This document shows, piece after piece, positions 9,239 through 17,983 of a stretch of DNA of 64,000 nt (position 1 is the stretch's first letter; each line of letters begins with the position of its first letter). Origin of the DNA: CAYVLA01 sp964549615 [NCBI: uncultured Thermococci archaeon] (GTDB taxonomy: Archaea; CAYQAE01; CAYVLA01); contig CAZJVP010000048.1 in the NCBI GenBank assembly GCA_964549615.1, forward strand, positions 1 to 64,000. Direction: 5' to 3'. The notes under the pieces were generated by a model, which was not told the origin of the DNA, did no database searches, and saw only the letters and a program-made list of their open reading frames with translations. The position numbers were made by a program, and so were the translations under genes.

Positions 9239-10609
9239 GTGAGCGTTCCCAAGAGGTCTCTGGCAAACATTTGGAGAAGGAAGGTAAGGACAGCCTTGAT
9301 CGTATTGGCACTCGGTTTCTCCGTTTCCATTGCGATCTCGGTTCCTGCCGCCTTGAAGGCGCAGGGCAACTTGACGGAGGCAATAGTCCGGACCCAAAGG
9401 GTGGGATACACAGCCATGATCAACCTTACGGCGACCGAGATCCTAGTTGGGCCGCCCACGCCCACCTTCGAGATGGGAGCAGGCGGCATGCGGATGCGCC
9501 AGATGCTCGGCTTCGGAGGCCAAGGGTCCCTCAACCAGACCATAACGGATGAGATCGGATCGATGGCCGGCGTTGAGTTGACGGTGCCCATCCTGCAGAG
9601 GATGGTATCCCTTCCTTCGCAAGAGACCTCGACCCAGACGGGGTTCAGGATGAGAAACTTCCTTCAGGTCATTGGAGTCGGGACGAACGCCTTCCTCGTC
9701 AAGGAGCGTGCCCTTCTGCCGAGAACGACGCTGGAAGGTCGAACCCTCACCCAGGAGGATGCAGGATGTATCATGATCGGGTCCAACCTCCGGGACCTAC
9801 TCGGGGTAGGCGTGGGAGACACGATGCAGCTTGGCGACAAGACCTTTCAGATCATCGGCGTCTTTGACTCGGGCACAACATCCACAACGACCGAGGGGGG
9901 GCGGCGCTTTGCGCCCAGCTACGCCTACATGCTGCTCTCGGACGCCCAGGATCTGTTCGGCATGAACGGGCAGGTCACTTCGGTGAGGGTCTACGTTGAG
10001 AGCGTCGACCTGGTGCAGAGCGTGGTTGACCAGATAGCCAATACGTACGGAGAGAACGTCACCGTCACGACCCAGGAAAGCCTGCTGCAGAACCTCCCGC
10101 AGGTATACAGAAACGTTGAGGACACGGTCAGCGAGCAGCTCAACCAGGCCCGAAGCATGGCCACCCAGGAGGTTGCGATCTCACTGATCGTCGGAGGCGT
10201 CATAGTGTTCTCGACGATGTTCTACACGGTCCGGGAAAGGACCAAGGAGATAGGGATACTCAAGGCACTGGGCTTCAGGGACCGAGACGTGATGAGCCAG
10301 TTCATGCTTGAGGGCGTCGTCATAAGCCTCGTGGGCGGGCTTGCAGGGGTGGCGATCGCGGCAGTGGGGGCTCCCGCGCTGGCCAATCTCTTGCTTCGCC
10401 CGATCTCGGTTACGGGGCAGGGAGGGGCGGGCGGCGGCTTCTTCCCGGGCCAGATAAGCGTGGAGCAGATCCAGCTGAGCGCCCCACTGGATGTGGGGCT
10501 GGCGCTGGTCGGCATCGGGATTGCGGTCGTCCTAGGAGTCGTGGGGAGCTTCTACCCCGCCCTCCACGCCTCTAGGCAGAACCCGGTGGAGGCGTTAAGA
10601 CATGAGTAG
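9239..10609 (+). CDS. MacB/FtsX-type ABC transporter permease
   Basis: A 456-residue permease with one N-terminal transmembrane helix (TALIVLALGFSVSIAISVPA), an extracytoplasmic domain of about 270 residues rich in Thr/Gln, and three C-terminal helices (about residues 315-450), the standard MacB/LolC layout. The conserved cytoplasmic motif RERTKEIGILKALGF is present, and the protein ends in SRQNPVEALRHE, the typical terminus of this family. GTG 9239 follows GGAGGAG by 5 nt. The ATPase gene overlaps its end by 8 bp. Substrate unknown; such transporters export lipids or peptides or act mechanically on envelope proteins. Confidence 0.92.
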   Translation: MSVPKRSLANIWRRKVRTALIVLALGFSVSIAISVPAALKAQGNLTEAIVRTQRVGYTAMINLTATEILVGPPTPTFEMGAGGMRMRQMLGFGGQGSLNQTITDEIGSMAGVELTVPILQRMVSLPSQETSTQTGFRMRNFLQVIGVGTNAFLVKERALLPRTTLEGRTLTQEDAGCIMIGSNLRDLLGVGVGDTMQLGDKTFQIIGVFDSGTTSTTTEGGRRFAPSYAYMLLSDAQDLFGMNGQVTSVRVYVESVDLVQSVVDQIANTYGENVTVTTQESLLQNLPQVYRNVEDTVSEQLNQARSMATQEVAISLIVGGVIVFSTMFYTVRERTKEIGILKALGFRDRDVMSQFMLEGVVISLVGGLAGVAIAAVGAPALANLLLRPISVTGQGGAGGGFFPGQISVEQIQLSAPLDVGLALVGIGIAVVLGVVGSFYPALHASRQNPVEALRHE

Positions 10610-11468
10610 CGCGATTGCTCCTGAAGGCACCGACAACTTGACGCTGCCCAGCGCCGATGTCGGCGCGAGGGGCACGGGCTTCAACGTCCTCGTCATGCAG
10701 GGCGTCACGAAGGTCTACAACAGTGGACCAAATCGGGTGGAAGCACTCAAAGGAATCGACCTCACCGTCGCGCAGGGGACCATGGTTTCCATTATGGGGT
10801 CCTCGGGCTGTGGCAAGACAACGCTGCTCAACATCGCGGGTTGCCTGGACACGCCCACATCTGGGAGGGTCATCCTTGACGGGATCGACCTGGCAACGGT
10901 TCCCAGGCGCGACCTACCTACGATAAGGGCCCGCAAGGTCGGCTTCATCTTCCAGACCTTCAACCTCATGCCCATGCTGACGGTGCTAGAGAACGTTGAG
11001 CTTGCGATGGAGCGGGGGACGCTGCCCAAGAACGAGAGAAGGCAAAGGGCCATCCAGCTGCTCGAACAGGTGGGGCTGAGCGAAAGGGTCAACCACCGTC
11101 CCAACCAGCTCAGCTCCGGCGAACAGCAGAGAGTCGCCATAGCAAGGGCGCTAGCAAACAACCCCTCTCTGATACTGGCAGATGAACCTACGGGGAACCT
11201 CGATAGCAAGACCGGGCTGGGGATAATCAAGATCCTAAGGGGCCTCTGCGCCGACTCGGGGGCTACCATCCTTCTCGTCACGCACGACAGGACGATGGGT
11301 TCGCTGGGTGACAGGATGCTGTTCCTGCGAGACGGCAGGCTGCTGAAGGAGGAGAAGAAGGGAACGCTTGCTCCCGAGAGGGGCGAGAAGCCCCGCTGTC
11401 CAAGCTGCGGTAGGGAGATAGCAGCCGACTTTGTGGTCTGTCCGTACTGCGGCGCGAAGTTAGCATGA
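10602..11468 (+). CDS. MacB/LolD-type ABC ATPase with C-terminal zinc ribbon
   Basis: A 288-residue ATPase partner of the preceding permease. Walker A is GSSGCGKTTLL, the Q-loop lies in FIFQTFNLMP, the signature is LSSGEQQRVAIARAL, and Walker B is LILADEPTGNLD. After the ATPase domain the protein ends in a zinc ribbon (CPSCGREIAADFVVCPYCGA, about residues 266-285), which standard LolD/MacB ATPases lack. Translation is coupled to the permease by an 8-bp overlap. The S16 protease gene starts 23 bp downstream, so the three form an operon. Confidence 0.92.
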   Translation: MSSAIAPEGTDNLTLPSADVGARGTGFNVLVMQGVTKVYNSGPNRVEALKGIDLTVAQGTMVSIMGSSGCGKTTLLNIAGCLDTPTSGRVILDGIDLATVPRRDLPTIRARKVGFIFQTFNLMPMLTVLENVELAMERGTLPKNERRQRAIQLLEQVGLSERVNHRPNQLSSGEQQRVAIARALANNPSLILADEPTGNLDSKTGLGIIKILRGLCADSGATILLVTHDRTMGSLGDRMLFLRDGRLLKEEKKGTLAPERGEKPRCPSCGREIAADFVVCPYCGAKLA

Positions 11469-11490
11469 GATCTCGGGAAGGTGTGAAATC

Positions 11491-12516
11491 ATGAGTACAG
11501 CCCCAGAAGAGCCGCTCGTTCCAGCCGGCGGAATCCCAAGCACGCCCCAAAGTCCTCCGGGCGCCGGGATGGGGAAGAGAAGACGGGAGAACGCCCTTGC
11601 CGGTGTCGTCGTCGTCGCGCTCCTTCTGTCCGCCACGATGGGCGTGGCGCTTTACCAGGTACACAACAAGCTGAAATACGAGACCGAACAGACGGTGAAT
11701 CTCTCCCAGCAGTTGGCCGATGTGGAGGCGTCCCTTGCCAAGCAGGTGGACCAGAGCAATAGGTATGCAGCGCTGCTAGAGCAGTACCAACAGATAGTCC
11801 GCAGCTACCAAGAGAGGATTGCCGAGGCGAACCTCAGCATCAACATCACGACGCCGCTCATCAACCTCACGGCACCGACACATCTCTTGCTGAGCGAGGC
11901 CTCCTTGATCGCCCCGGCCGTAAGAACGGTCGGGTCCTTCCAGGTGAGCTACGAAGGTGTCGCGACAACGCTCAGCTTGGAAATCATTTCTGGCAAGGGC
12001 AGGGTCCTTGTAAGCACGAAGCCGCTCATGGGCGAGGTGTTTCAGGACACTGCGGTCTTGGCCAAGGAGACGGCGGAGCGCCTGACCGGCAAGAGCCTGG
12101 CCAACTGCGACCTCATCTTCTCGATAGAGGCGCCGGCAGAGATACCCGCCGTTGACGGCCCGAGTGCAGGCGCGGCGATGTGCCTGCTGGTGATGTCCCT
12201 GATCCAGGGCAAACAGCTCGCGCCTAATGTGGCCGTGACGGGGACGATCAAATCCGACGGGACGATCGGCGAGATCGGCGGCGTGTTGGAGAAGGCCAAA
12301 GCAGCCAAGGAGGCCGGCGCGAAGATCCTCCTGGTGTCCAAAGAGAACTCGCGCATGACGATCTACAAAGAAACGACGGTCACGAGAGGACGGTGGACGT
12401 ATCGCGTCAGCGTGCCCGTCCAAGTCTCGACAGAAGAGTACATCGAGGAAAATGTGGGGATAGATGTCGAGCTCGTGAGTAACGTGCAAGAGCTGCTTCG
12501 CCTCGCCGCCGCATAG
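11491..12516 (+). CDS. Membrane-anchored Lon-like S16 serine protease
   Basis: A 341-residue protein with one transmembrane helix (about residues 36-56, LAGVVVVALLLSATMGVALY), a coiled-coil stretch (60-115), and a C-terminal Lon protease domain without an AAA+ ATPase. The catalytic dyad is visible: S225 in AVDGPSAGAAM and K268 in IGGVLEKAKAAKEAGAK, 43 residues apart, the same spacing I recall for E. coli Lon (S679/K722). The basic residues before the helix and the domain after it suggest a single-pass protein with the protease outside or at the membrane face. It is the third gene of an operon with an ABC permease and ATPase, so it may process what they export. Loss of the ATPase domain implies an energy-independent substrate choice. 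Confidence 0.85.
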   Translation: MSTAPEEPLVPAGGIPSTPQSPPGAGMGKRRRENALAGVVVVALLLSATMGVALYQVHNKLKYETEQTVNLSQQLADVEASLAKQVDQSNRYAALLEQYQQIVRSYQERIAEANLSINITTPLINLTAPTHLLLSEASLIAPAVRTVGSFQVSYEGVATTLSLEIISGKGRVLVSTKPLMGEVFQDTAVLAKETAERLTGKSLANCDLIFSIEAPAEIPAVDGPSAGAAMCLLVMSLIQGKQLAPNVAVTGTIKSDGTIGEIGGVLEKAKAAKEAGAKILLVSKENSRMTIYKETTVTRGRWTYRVSVPVQVSTEEYIEENVGIDVELVSNVQELLRLAAA

Positions 12517-12539
12517 CCCAAGAATAGGCAAGAGCAACC

Positions 12540-12974
12540 GTGCCGGAAAGCCATCCACGACTGGTGGCCGTACGAATGGGAAGGGGTAGCGAAACCGAAG
12601 AGGACTGCGTGCGACTCAAGGTGGGTTCGCGAAGATTGGAGGTGCGTAGAGCCCCCTCTTTCCCCGGCTCCGGCTTCGTCGGCTTTGCCGAGCTGTACCT
12701 CGACGGGAGGTACGAAGGCTATCTGGCCATACCGAAGGAGGGCGGGCCTAATGTGGTGATCTACGGGAGATCCCAACTCCCTAGAGCAAGAGCTCCTCTG
12801 GGTGAGGCTGCCGGAGATAAGGAGATCTCCCCCGCCCTCGAACGGGTGCAACCGACGGTCTCGGCGCCCGGTGCTGGGTCCCTGCCCATGCCACGGCACA
12901 GGGTCGTGGAAAGCGTGAAACGGATGCTGAGACGCCGGCGGTGGTTGCCGCGTCGACGACAAGGAGAGCCTTGA
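12540..12974 (+). CDS. Hypothetical protein, basic C-terminus
   Basis: A possible 144-residue protein starting at GTG 12540, 23 bp after the S16 protease. The middle (FPGSGFVGFAELYLDGRYEG and following) has alternating hydrophobic residues typical of beta strands. The last 25 residues are very basic (VKRMLRRRRWLPRRR). I recognise no family. No clear ribosome-binding site is present, so this could be a chance frame, though its position in line with the operon favours translation. Confidence 0.4.
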   Translation: MPESHPRLVAVRMGRGSETEEDCVRLKVGSRRLEVRRAPSFPGSGFVGFAELYLDGRYEGYLAIPKEGGPNVVIYGRSQLPRARAPLGEAAGDKEISPALERVQPTVSAPGAGSLPMPRHRVVESVKRMLRRRRWLPRRRQGEP

Positions 12975-13362
12975 GCATCAGCATATCGAGATGATGCACG
13001 CCCAATCGAGGGGTGTCCCGTGCGTCTTTTGCCCGTCAGACTGGGGGAGATCCCCCGTACAGGGAAATGCTGTGGAGATCTACGAATCCGATCGGTTTCC
13101 GCGCGGAGCATCTTTCCAGGCCAGATATGAGACTTCAAAAAAGCGGCAGGTCTTTGTGTTCGGGCAACATGACCGAGCCTGTCTGGGACCACACACCGTG
13201 ACATGCTTTTCTGGTCAAGGACCACGATGGCTGGCTACCGACCATTTGCTTCTGGCGAAGCGTTAGAGGAACTTGAAGAAAAAAAGGCCCCGCCCTCCGA
13301 CCGCCCTCTCCGGGTTTTCCACGGGGGTCTACGCGCAGCCGGGCGGGGCGCCATATTGCCCA
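12975..13362. other. Intergenic stretch with a minus-strand terminator
   Basis: No convincing gene is seen here. Several short open frames overlap one another and none resembles a known family. The right part carries the terminator of the minus-strand secreted-protein gene. Confidence 0.5.
13276..13290 (-). terminator. T-run terminator
   Basis: On the minus strand the sequence is a C/G-rich block followed by CCTTTTTTTCTTC, a run of seven T in an otherwise GC-rich region. It lies about 75 nt downstream of the stop at 13363. Archaeal termination typically uses such runs. Confidence 0.5.
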
Positions 13363-13824
13363 TCAGGGCTCCTCGGCCGAAGGCTCCTCTGGCGGTACTT
13401 CGCCCGCCCACCGGCCGCAGCATCCCCAGCGCATGCGCGGGCCTCCGAAGGGCCTACACGGCATGCAGGGCATCCCTGAGCTCTGCCTAAGGGCTTCCAT
13501 CTTGGGCCCAACTATCTCGCGTATCTGGTCCATCTTGTCCTTCAACTGCTGGCGAAGATCGTTGGCTTCCTGGGCGAGCTGCTTGACCGTCGCGGTCTCC
13601 TCCTCAGTGAGGTCGAGCTTGGTCGCCATTTCGTCTATCGCGTCGCTGTCGCCGAGATCGAAGCAGCGCATCCACCGGCCCAATCTCCACCCGATCTGAT
13701 TGCACGTCTGGTCAGTCGTCGCATCCGACCCGTCGCTGGTTGCGGCAAGAACCGCCAGCGGGACGATGGTCGCCAGGGCTGCCATGCAGATAATGCCAAC
13801 TCCGAGTTTTCCGGAAATCCTCAG
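13363..13824 (-). CDS. Small secreted helical protein with apparent CTG start
   Basis: A 153-residue exported protein. The only ATG (13782-13784) cuts the signal peptide in half, so I place the start at CTG 13824. A perfect Shine-Dalgarno (GGAGGTGA) ends 6 nt before it, no other start codon fits, and the product then begins RISGKLGVGIICMAALATIV, a textbook signal peptide ending near LAAT. An in-frame TAA lies just upstream, so no longer form exists. The mature part has paired cysteines (TCNQ and MRCF), a helical segment resembling a coiled coil (TEEETATVKQLAQEANDLRQ onward), and a Cys/Pro-rich tail (CMPCRPFGGP, WGCCGRWAG). The layout resembles small periplasmic metal-binding proteins of the Spy/CpxP or P-pilus-chaperone kind only superficially. 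Function unknown. Confidence 0.65.
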   Translation of the reverse strand: MRISGKLGVGIICMAALATIVPLAVLAATSDGSDATTDQTCNQIGWRLGRWMRCFDLGDSDAIDEMATKLDLTEEETATVKQLAQEANDLRQQLKDKMDQIREIVGPKMEALRQSSGMPCMPCRPFGGPRMRWGCCGRWAGEVPPEEPSAEEP

Positions 13825-13830
13825 CGCTTA

Positions 13831-13838
13831 TCACCTCC
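13831..13838 (-). promoter_or_regulatory. Shine-Dalgarno that fixes the CTG start
   Basis: GGAGGTGA on the minus strand, fully complementary to the 3' end of archaeal 16S rRNA, with 6 nt to the CTG at 13824-13822. Confidence 0.65.
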
Positions 13839-14062
13839 GATCACTCCGGGATTGGAACTCTTGATCTGTGTTCGTCGATACGCTGCGGAACAAGCCGTTC
13901 CAGCGGTCTGGCCGGACGGATTCGGGCAGAGCGGGCGCGCGAACCGCCCAGTGGCATCGGATGAGATCCCCCAGTTCCTTCTCGTCGGCCTCGGATGCGG
14001 CAAATGCGCGGCATAAGCAGTTTTATCCCATGGATTCCCGCTGCGGGAGCGGAGGCCAATCC

Positions 14063-16846
14063 ATGCGGAATCTGCCATCATGCGCGATCATTGCGATCAT
14101 GGCCTCATCCTTACTCGTGTCGATCGCCGGCTTGAACGCGGACTGGCCGATGTGGAGGCACGACCGCGAGAACTCGGGTCACTCCCCCCTGCCCGGCAAC
14201 ATGAACACGGCGCCCCAGGTTCTGTGGACGTACTTCGTGGGAGGCTACGCAAGCCAAGCGCTGGGGGTGGACCTAGACGGTGATGGGATGGAGGAGGTGG
14301 TCTATCTCACGGCAGGCAAGCTGAAGGCTGCCAAGACAGGCGGGGAGGAGATCTGGTCAACCCCACCTCTGGGGCTATCCAGCATCCTGGCGGTCGAGGA
14401 CATCGGAGCAGACGGGTCGGTGGAGATAGTGGCATGCGTGTACTCGCCCTCGGCAATAGTCCTGATAGATTCCGAGACCGGGGGTCTTGTGTGGAACTAC
14501 AGCTTCCCCTCGCCATCGTCCGGGATCGGTCGCTACTCTTTCAAGGCCGCCGATATCTCGCCGCAGATGCCCGGCCCTGAACTCATCGTCTGGCCCTATA
14601 AGAGCGAGATCGGCTATGCCTTTGGCTTCCCGGCTGATGCAGCAAGCGGCCAGCTTCTGTGGACGGCGGAGGCGCCGGAGACTAGGAACTATCCACCCCC
14701 GATAGCGGTCGCCGACCTGGACCTGGACGGCTCCATGGAAGTCTTCTTGGCAACGTTCGAGAGGATCTACTCCTTCGACGGGCTCACAGGTAGGCAGGAG
14801 ATGCTTGCCTACTCACCCGGCATAAACAGGAACTATGGCACCATGGTCGCGACGAACCTGGACGAGGATCCCTACCCTGAGATCGCCCTCTTGGCGCCGA
14901 ACCTCAACGAGCATCTCTGGATCGTGGACAATGACGGCTCGCGTCTGACCCAGATCTGGGACAGGTTCTTCGAGTACTCCTACCCGGATGACCTCGTGGA
15001 GATCAAGGTGACGGTCGACTCCGTGTCGGACGTCGATGGTGACGGCCGCAAGGAAATCGTCTTCTCCTTCTTCAACCAATCAGCGGATGCCAGATGGCAC
15101 ACCCTCATTTGGGATGCCCTTACGGCTGCACAGGAAGGTGACCTCCTGGACGAGTACCTTCTGGCTGTGGCCGACATAGATGGTGACGGAACAGACGAAG
15201 TCATCACCAGCGAGCAGCACCAGAGATCCACCCTCTATTACTCCAACATCAGCATACGCAGCCTCGATTCGGGGGAAAAGATCATCCTCAGAAACACGGG
15301 ATTGGTCATGGACTACTGGGCGGCTTACCCGCTTGGGACGAACACGATAGCCAACGGCGAGAGATGGATGGAAGGCGAGCATGGCTATGCGATATGGGCC
15401 AACGGCTCACTCGGTTTCCTGAAGCTTGTCAACGGTGTGCCCCGGATCAGATGGGTGGTGCGGCAACCATCGGTGGGATTGACCATCCTGGGGACCTATT
15501 CTGGAACGGGGGTGCTGGCGAGCGGGAACGATGGCTGGCTCAGAGCTTACGATGAGTCGGGAGATGTCGTCGGAATGTTCAGGACCGGCGGCTTCCTCTC
15601 GAGCCTCGTGGCAGCCGACCTTGACGGCGACGGCAAGGTGGAGGTCATAGCGAAGAATAGCCAAGGAAAGCACGTCGTCCTTGAATGGAACGGCTCACAA
15701 TCGGGCGAGATCAGGGGCGCGCCCAGGTACGCCAAATTCGGCAAGGACGGATCGTTCGTCGTATGGGACATGGACGGCAACGGGCAGCCGGAGATCCTGG
15801 TCGGGGAACCGAATGCCCTGGGCGTCCTGGATGGGTCCGGGACCCTTCTGGAGAGCTACTCCCTTCCCTCAAATCCGTACGACTGGATGGTGGCGAACAT
15901 CACGGCAGACTCACACTGGGATCTGTTCGTCTGCTGCCTTGGGACGGGCAGCCACACGGCCTACACGCTTGCGATAGACGGCGCCTCCGGTCGGGTGTTG
16001 TGGACCAAGCAATACGGCACTTACGCAGGCTTCATGAGCGTGATGGATTACGACGGGAACGGGCTGGACGACCTTGTGATGCGCGAACACTTCGACTTCT
16101 ACATCATACTAGGGCCGACCGGCGAGGAACGCAAGGGGACCTCCATCTGCGGCTACCACGCCCCCATCCTGACGGACATCGAAGACGACGGCCGCGTGGA
16201 GATCGTCTGGGGCGGCGGTTGGGGCAGCCTAGCGGTGGACCGCAAGTACGATTGGGTGATCGCAAACGTGACCTTCACCTATACGGCGCAGGTCTGGGTG
16301 AAGCTCTTCGGCGGCGGGGACAGCGACGAGATATACGGCAAGATGCCCGCGGTTGCGGACGTGGATGGCGACGGCATCAAGGAGGTTGGAATTGGGAACC
16401 GGAACGGCACCTTCCATTGCTTCGACGGATCCAGCGGCAGGCTTGAGTGGAACTTCGCAGTGGGCTCGTCTTCGTCGGATGTCCACAGCTGCGACATCGA
16501 CGGCGATGGGCTTGCAGAATTCCTCTTCGGCACCGGGGACGGGAGGCTCATCTCGCTGGGACGCGACGGGATCGAGTGGGAAATGTACTTCGGGGACACA
16601 GTGGGAGAGCCGATCCTGTGCGACCTCGATGGAGACATGAGATCCGACATCCTCGTTCCGGTCATGGATGGGTACGTGTACGCGCTCCACATACCGGAGC
16701 GGGTTCTGAGTTCGATTTCGACGGGGCTCTTCGCGTTCGGATTTCTCAGGATACGCAAGCGCTCCCATGACAAGGGCGTCCATGCCTCAATCCATGAAGG
16801 TGGAAGTGAACATGTTTGTCCTATCGGGTGGCCTTCCTTCCCCTGA
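14063..16846 (+). CDS. Large FG-GAP/VCBS repeat surface protein (copy 2)
   Basis: A 927-residue secreted protein made of many FG-GAP repeats. ATG 14063 gives a signal peptide (RNLPSCAIIAIMASSLLVSI); the longer open frame upstream has no family sequence. The mature N-terminus, ADWPMWRHDRENSGHSPLP, is like the start of PQQ-type propellers. Calcium-binding turns recur throughout (DLDGDGMEE, DVDGDGRKE, DIDGDGTDE, DLDGDGKVE, DMDGNGQPE, DIEDDGRVE, DVDGDGIKE, DIDGDGLAE, DLDGDMRSD), enough for two propellers. A hydrophobic stretch followed by LRIRKRSHDKG lies near the C-terminus and may anchor it. A TTTTATCC box lies about 40 nt upstream. The last 26 bp overlap the convergent HepT gene, so its extreme C-terminus could be shorter than drawn in related strains. 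Confidence 0.85.
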   Translation: MRNLPSCAIIAIMASSLLVSIAGLNADWPMWRHDRENSGHSPLPGNMNTAPQVLWTYFVGGYASQALGVDLDGDGMEEVVYLTAGKLKAAKTGGEEIWSTPPLGLSSILAVEDIGADGSVEIVACVYSPSAIVLIDSETGGLVWNYSFPSPSSGIGRYSFKAADISPQMPGPELIVWPYKSEIGYAFGFPADAASGQLLWTAEAPETRNYPPPIAVADLDLDGSMEVFLATFERIYSFDGLTGRQEMLAYSPGINRNYGTMVATNLDEDPYPEIALLAPNLNEHLWIVDNDGSRLTQIWDRFFEYSYPDDLVEIKVTVDSVSDVDGDGRKEIVFSFFNQSADARWHTLIWDALTAAQEGDLLDEYLLAVADIDGDGTDEVITSEQHQRSTLYYSNISIRSLDSGEKIILRNTGLVMDYWAAYPLGTNTIANGERWMEGEHGYAIWANGSLGFLKLVNGVPRIRWVVRQPSVGLTILGTYSGTGVLASGNDGWLRAYDESGDVVGMFRTGGFLSSLVAADLDGDGKVEVIAKNSQGKHVVLEWNGSQSGEIRGAPRYAKFGKDGSFVVWDMDGNGQPEILVGEPNALGVLDGSGTLLESYSLPSNPYDWMVANITADSHWDLFVCCLGTGSHTAYTLAIDGASGRVLWTKQYGTYAGFMSVMDYDGNGLDDLVMREHFDFYIILGPTGEERKGTSICGYHAPILTDIEDDGRVEIVWGGGWGSLAVDRKYDWVIANVTFTYTAQVWVKLFGGGDSDEIYGKMPAVADVDGDGIKEVGIGNRNGTFHCFDGSSGRLEWNFAVGSSSSDVHSCDIDGDGLAEFLFGTGDGRLISLGRDGIEWEMYFGDTVGEPILCDLDGDMRSDILVPVMDGYVYALHIPERVLSSISTGLFAFGFLRIRKRSHDKGVHASIHEGGSEHVCPIGWPSFP

Positions 16847-17255
16847 GATATTCTCCCACATGCCTAGCGAACTCATCGAAGTCCTTCAGTTCTTTCACCA
16901 AGTACCCGTGTAGCCTCTCCACGTCGACATCGGCATAGGCATGAACCAGCAGGTTTCTGAAGCTGGCCGCCGGGGCGAACCTCCTAGCAAATCTCGCGGG
17001 AAGGACGCCCTCCCGGCCCAACGTTAGGATCGCTCCCCGATAGTCCTCGGGCTTCTCAAACCCTTCCTCCGAGATGATGACCTCCGCGATGTCCAGAGCG
17101 GCCTCTATCGCGACCTGGAAGTTGCGTTCGATTGCGCTCCTTAACTCGTAGTTATCTTTGAGCTGTCCCACCGTCACATTCTGTTTGCCTCGAAGGTAAT
17201 CAATGCACCTTTTCATCGACATGAGCTTCCTAGCTACTGTCTCGCCCGCCTCCAT
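16821..17255 (-). CDS. hepT: HepT-like HEPN ribonuclease toxin (DUF86)
   Basis: A 144-residue HEPN protein. The catalytic motif RxxxxHxY is present as R100-NLLV-H105-A-Y107 in FRNLLVHAYADVD. Such proteins are RNases held in check by a partner nucleotidyltransferase that adds AMP units to the motif tyrosine. That partner (MntA-like) lies 4 bp upstream in the same operon. The 3' end overlaps the end of the FG-GAP gene on the other strand by 26 bp. Confidence 0.9.
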   Translation of the reverse strand: MEAGETVARKLMSMKRCIDYLRGKQNVTVGQLKDNYELRSAIERNFQVAIEAALDIAEVIISEEGFEKPEDYRGAILTLGREGVLPARFARRFAPAASFRNLLVHAYADVDVERLHGYLVKELKDFDEFARHVGEYLRGRKATR

Positions 17256-17259
17256 GGGA

Positions 17260-17673
17260 TCACTCCAATCCCTTCTCGGACACCCTCCTCAGAAACGCGT
17301 CCACGGCCCGTTTCTCATAGTATCTCCTGTCCAGATACAACGACATTATCCGATGCTCGACCTCGACCTTCCTCGAGGCATCCCTGACGAAGACCGGCTT
17401 GAACCTGATTATCTCATAGTTCAAGCTGGGGCTGGCGTCGTTCATGACAACCAAGTCCACCTTGTCGGTCTTGAGCAGCGATGCGATCTCCGACATCAGC
17501 CTCAGCCGCATCTTGAACCTTTCATCGCCTGAAAGCGATTCGTCCAGGTACACCGCGATGTCGACATCGCTCAGCTTGCCCCCCTCGCCACGTGCTTGCG
17601 ACCCGAAGATGTAAGCGAGCTGGACCTGTTTGTGTCGCCGGGCGAATTCCCTTATCTGCTCCTCGAACTCCAT
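17260..17673 (-). CDS. mntA: MntA-like nucleotidyltransferase antitoxin
   Basis: A 137-residue minimal nucleotidyltransferase. The GSX10DXD motif is intact: G24-S25 and D36-V-D38 in FGSQARGEGGKLSDVDIAVY, with a third acidic residue in KVDLVVMN. Proteins of this type AMPylate the HEPN toxin on its motif tyrosine. It is the first gene of the pair and is followed by hepT after 4 bp. A TATA-like GTTAATAC (17705-17712) lies about 35 nt upstream of the ATG. Confidence 0.9.
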   Translation of the reverse strand: MEFEEQIREFARRHKQVQLAYIFGSQARGEGGKLSDVDIAVYLDESLSGDERFKMRLRLMSEIASLLKTDKVDLVVMNDASPSLNYEIIRFKPVFVRDASRKVEVEHRIMSLYLDRRYYEKRAVDAFLRRVSEKGLE

Positions 17674-17983
17674 GCCGAATCCGCGTATGGATCTAGCGTA
17701 CCCGAGTATTAACTTTACCCATCACGAGATTAGTGAGCTGGGAAGAGCGGCGCATTGGCAGAATACAGGTGTGCCGAGCCCCGTTTGGTTCAGGTCGGAT
17801 CCGACGGCAATGTAGCCAAGTAGCACCGTGTTGAACAGCCTAGCCTGGGATGCGATACGTCAGAGGGAAGGTGGACTCCAGGGACCGATGCGTATGGCTC
17901 TTGCCGGCCCAACCTGCTATCAGTGTCTTATTCGCCCAGCTGTCCCCGTGCCCAGTCTAGGTCGAAGCTGGACTGCCGCGGAT
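17674..17983. other. Intergenic region between mntA and the radical SAM gene
   Basis: Apart from the TATA-like box of mntA near 17705-17712 I see no gene, RNA or repeat in these 310 bp. Confidence 0.5.
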
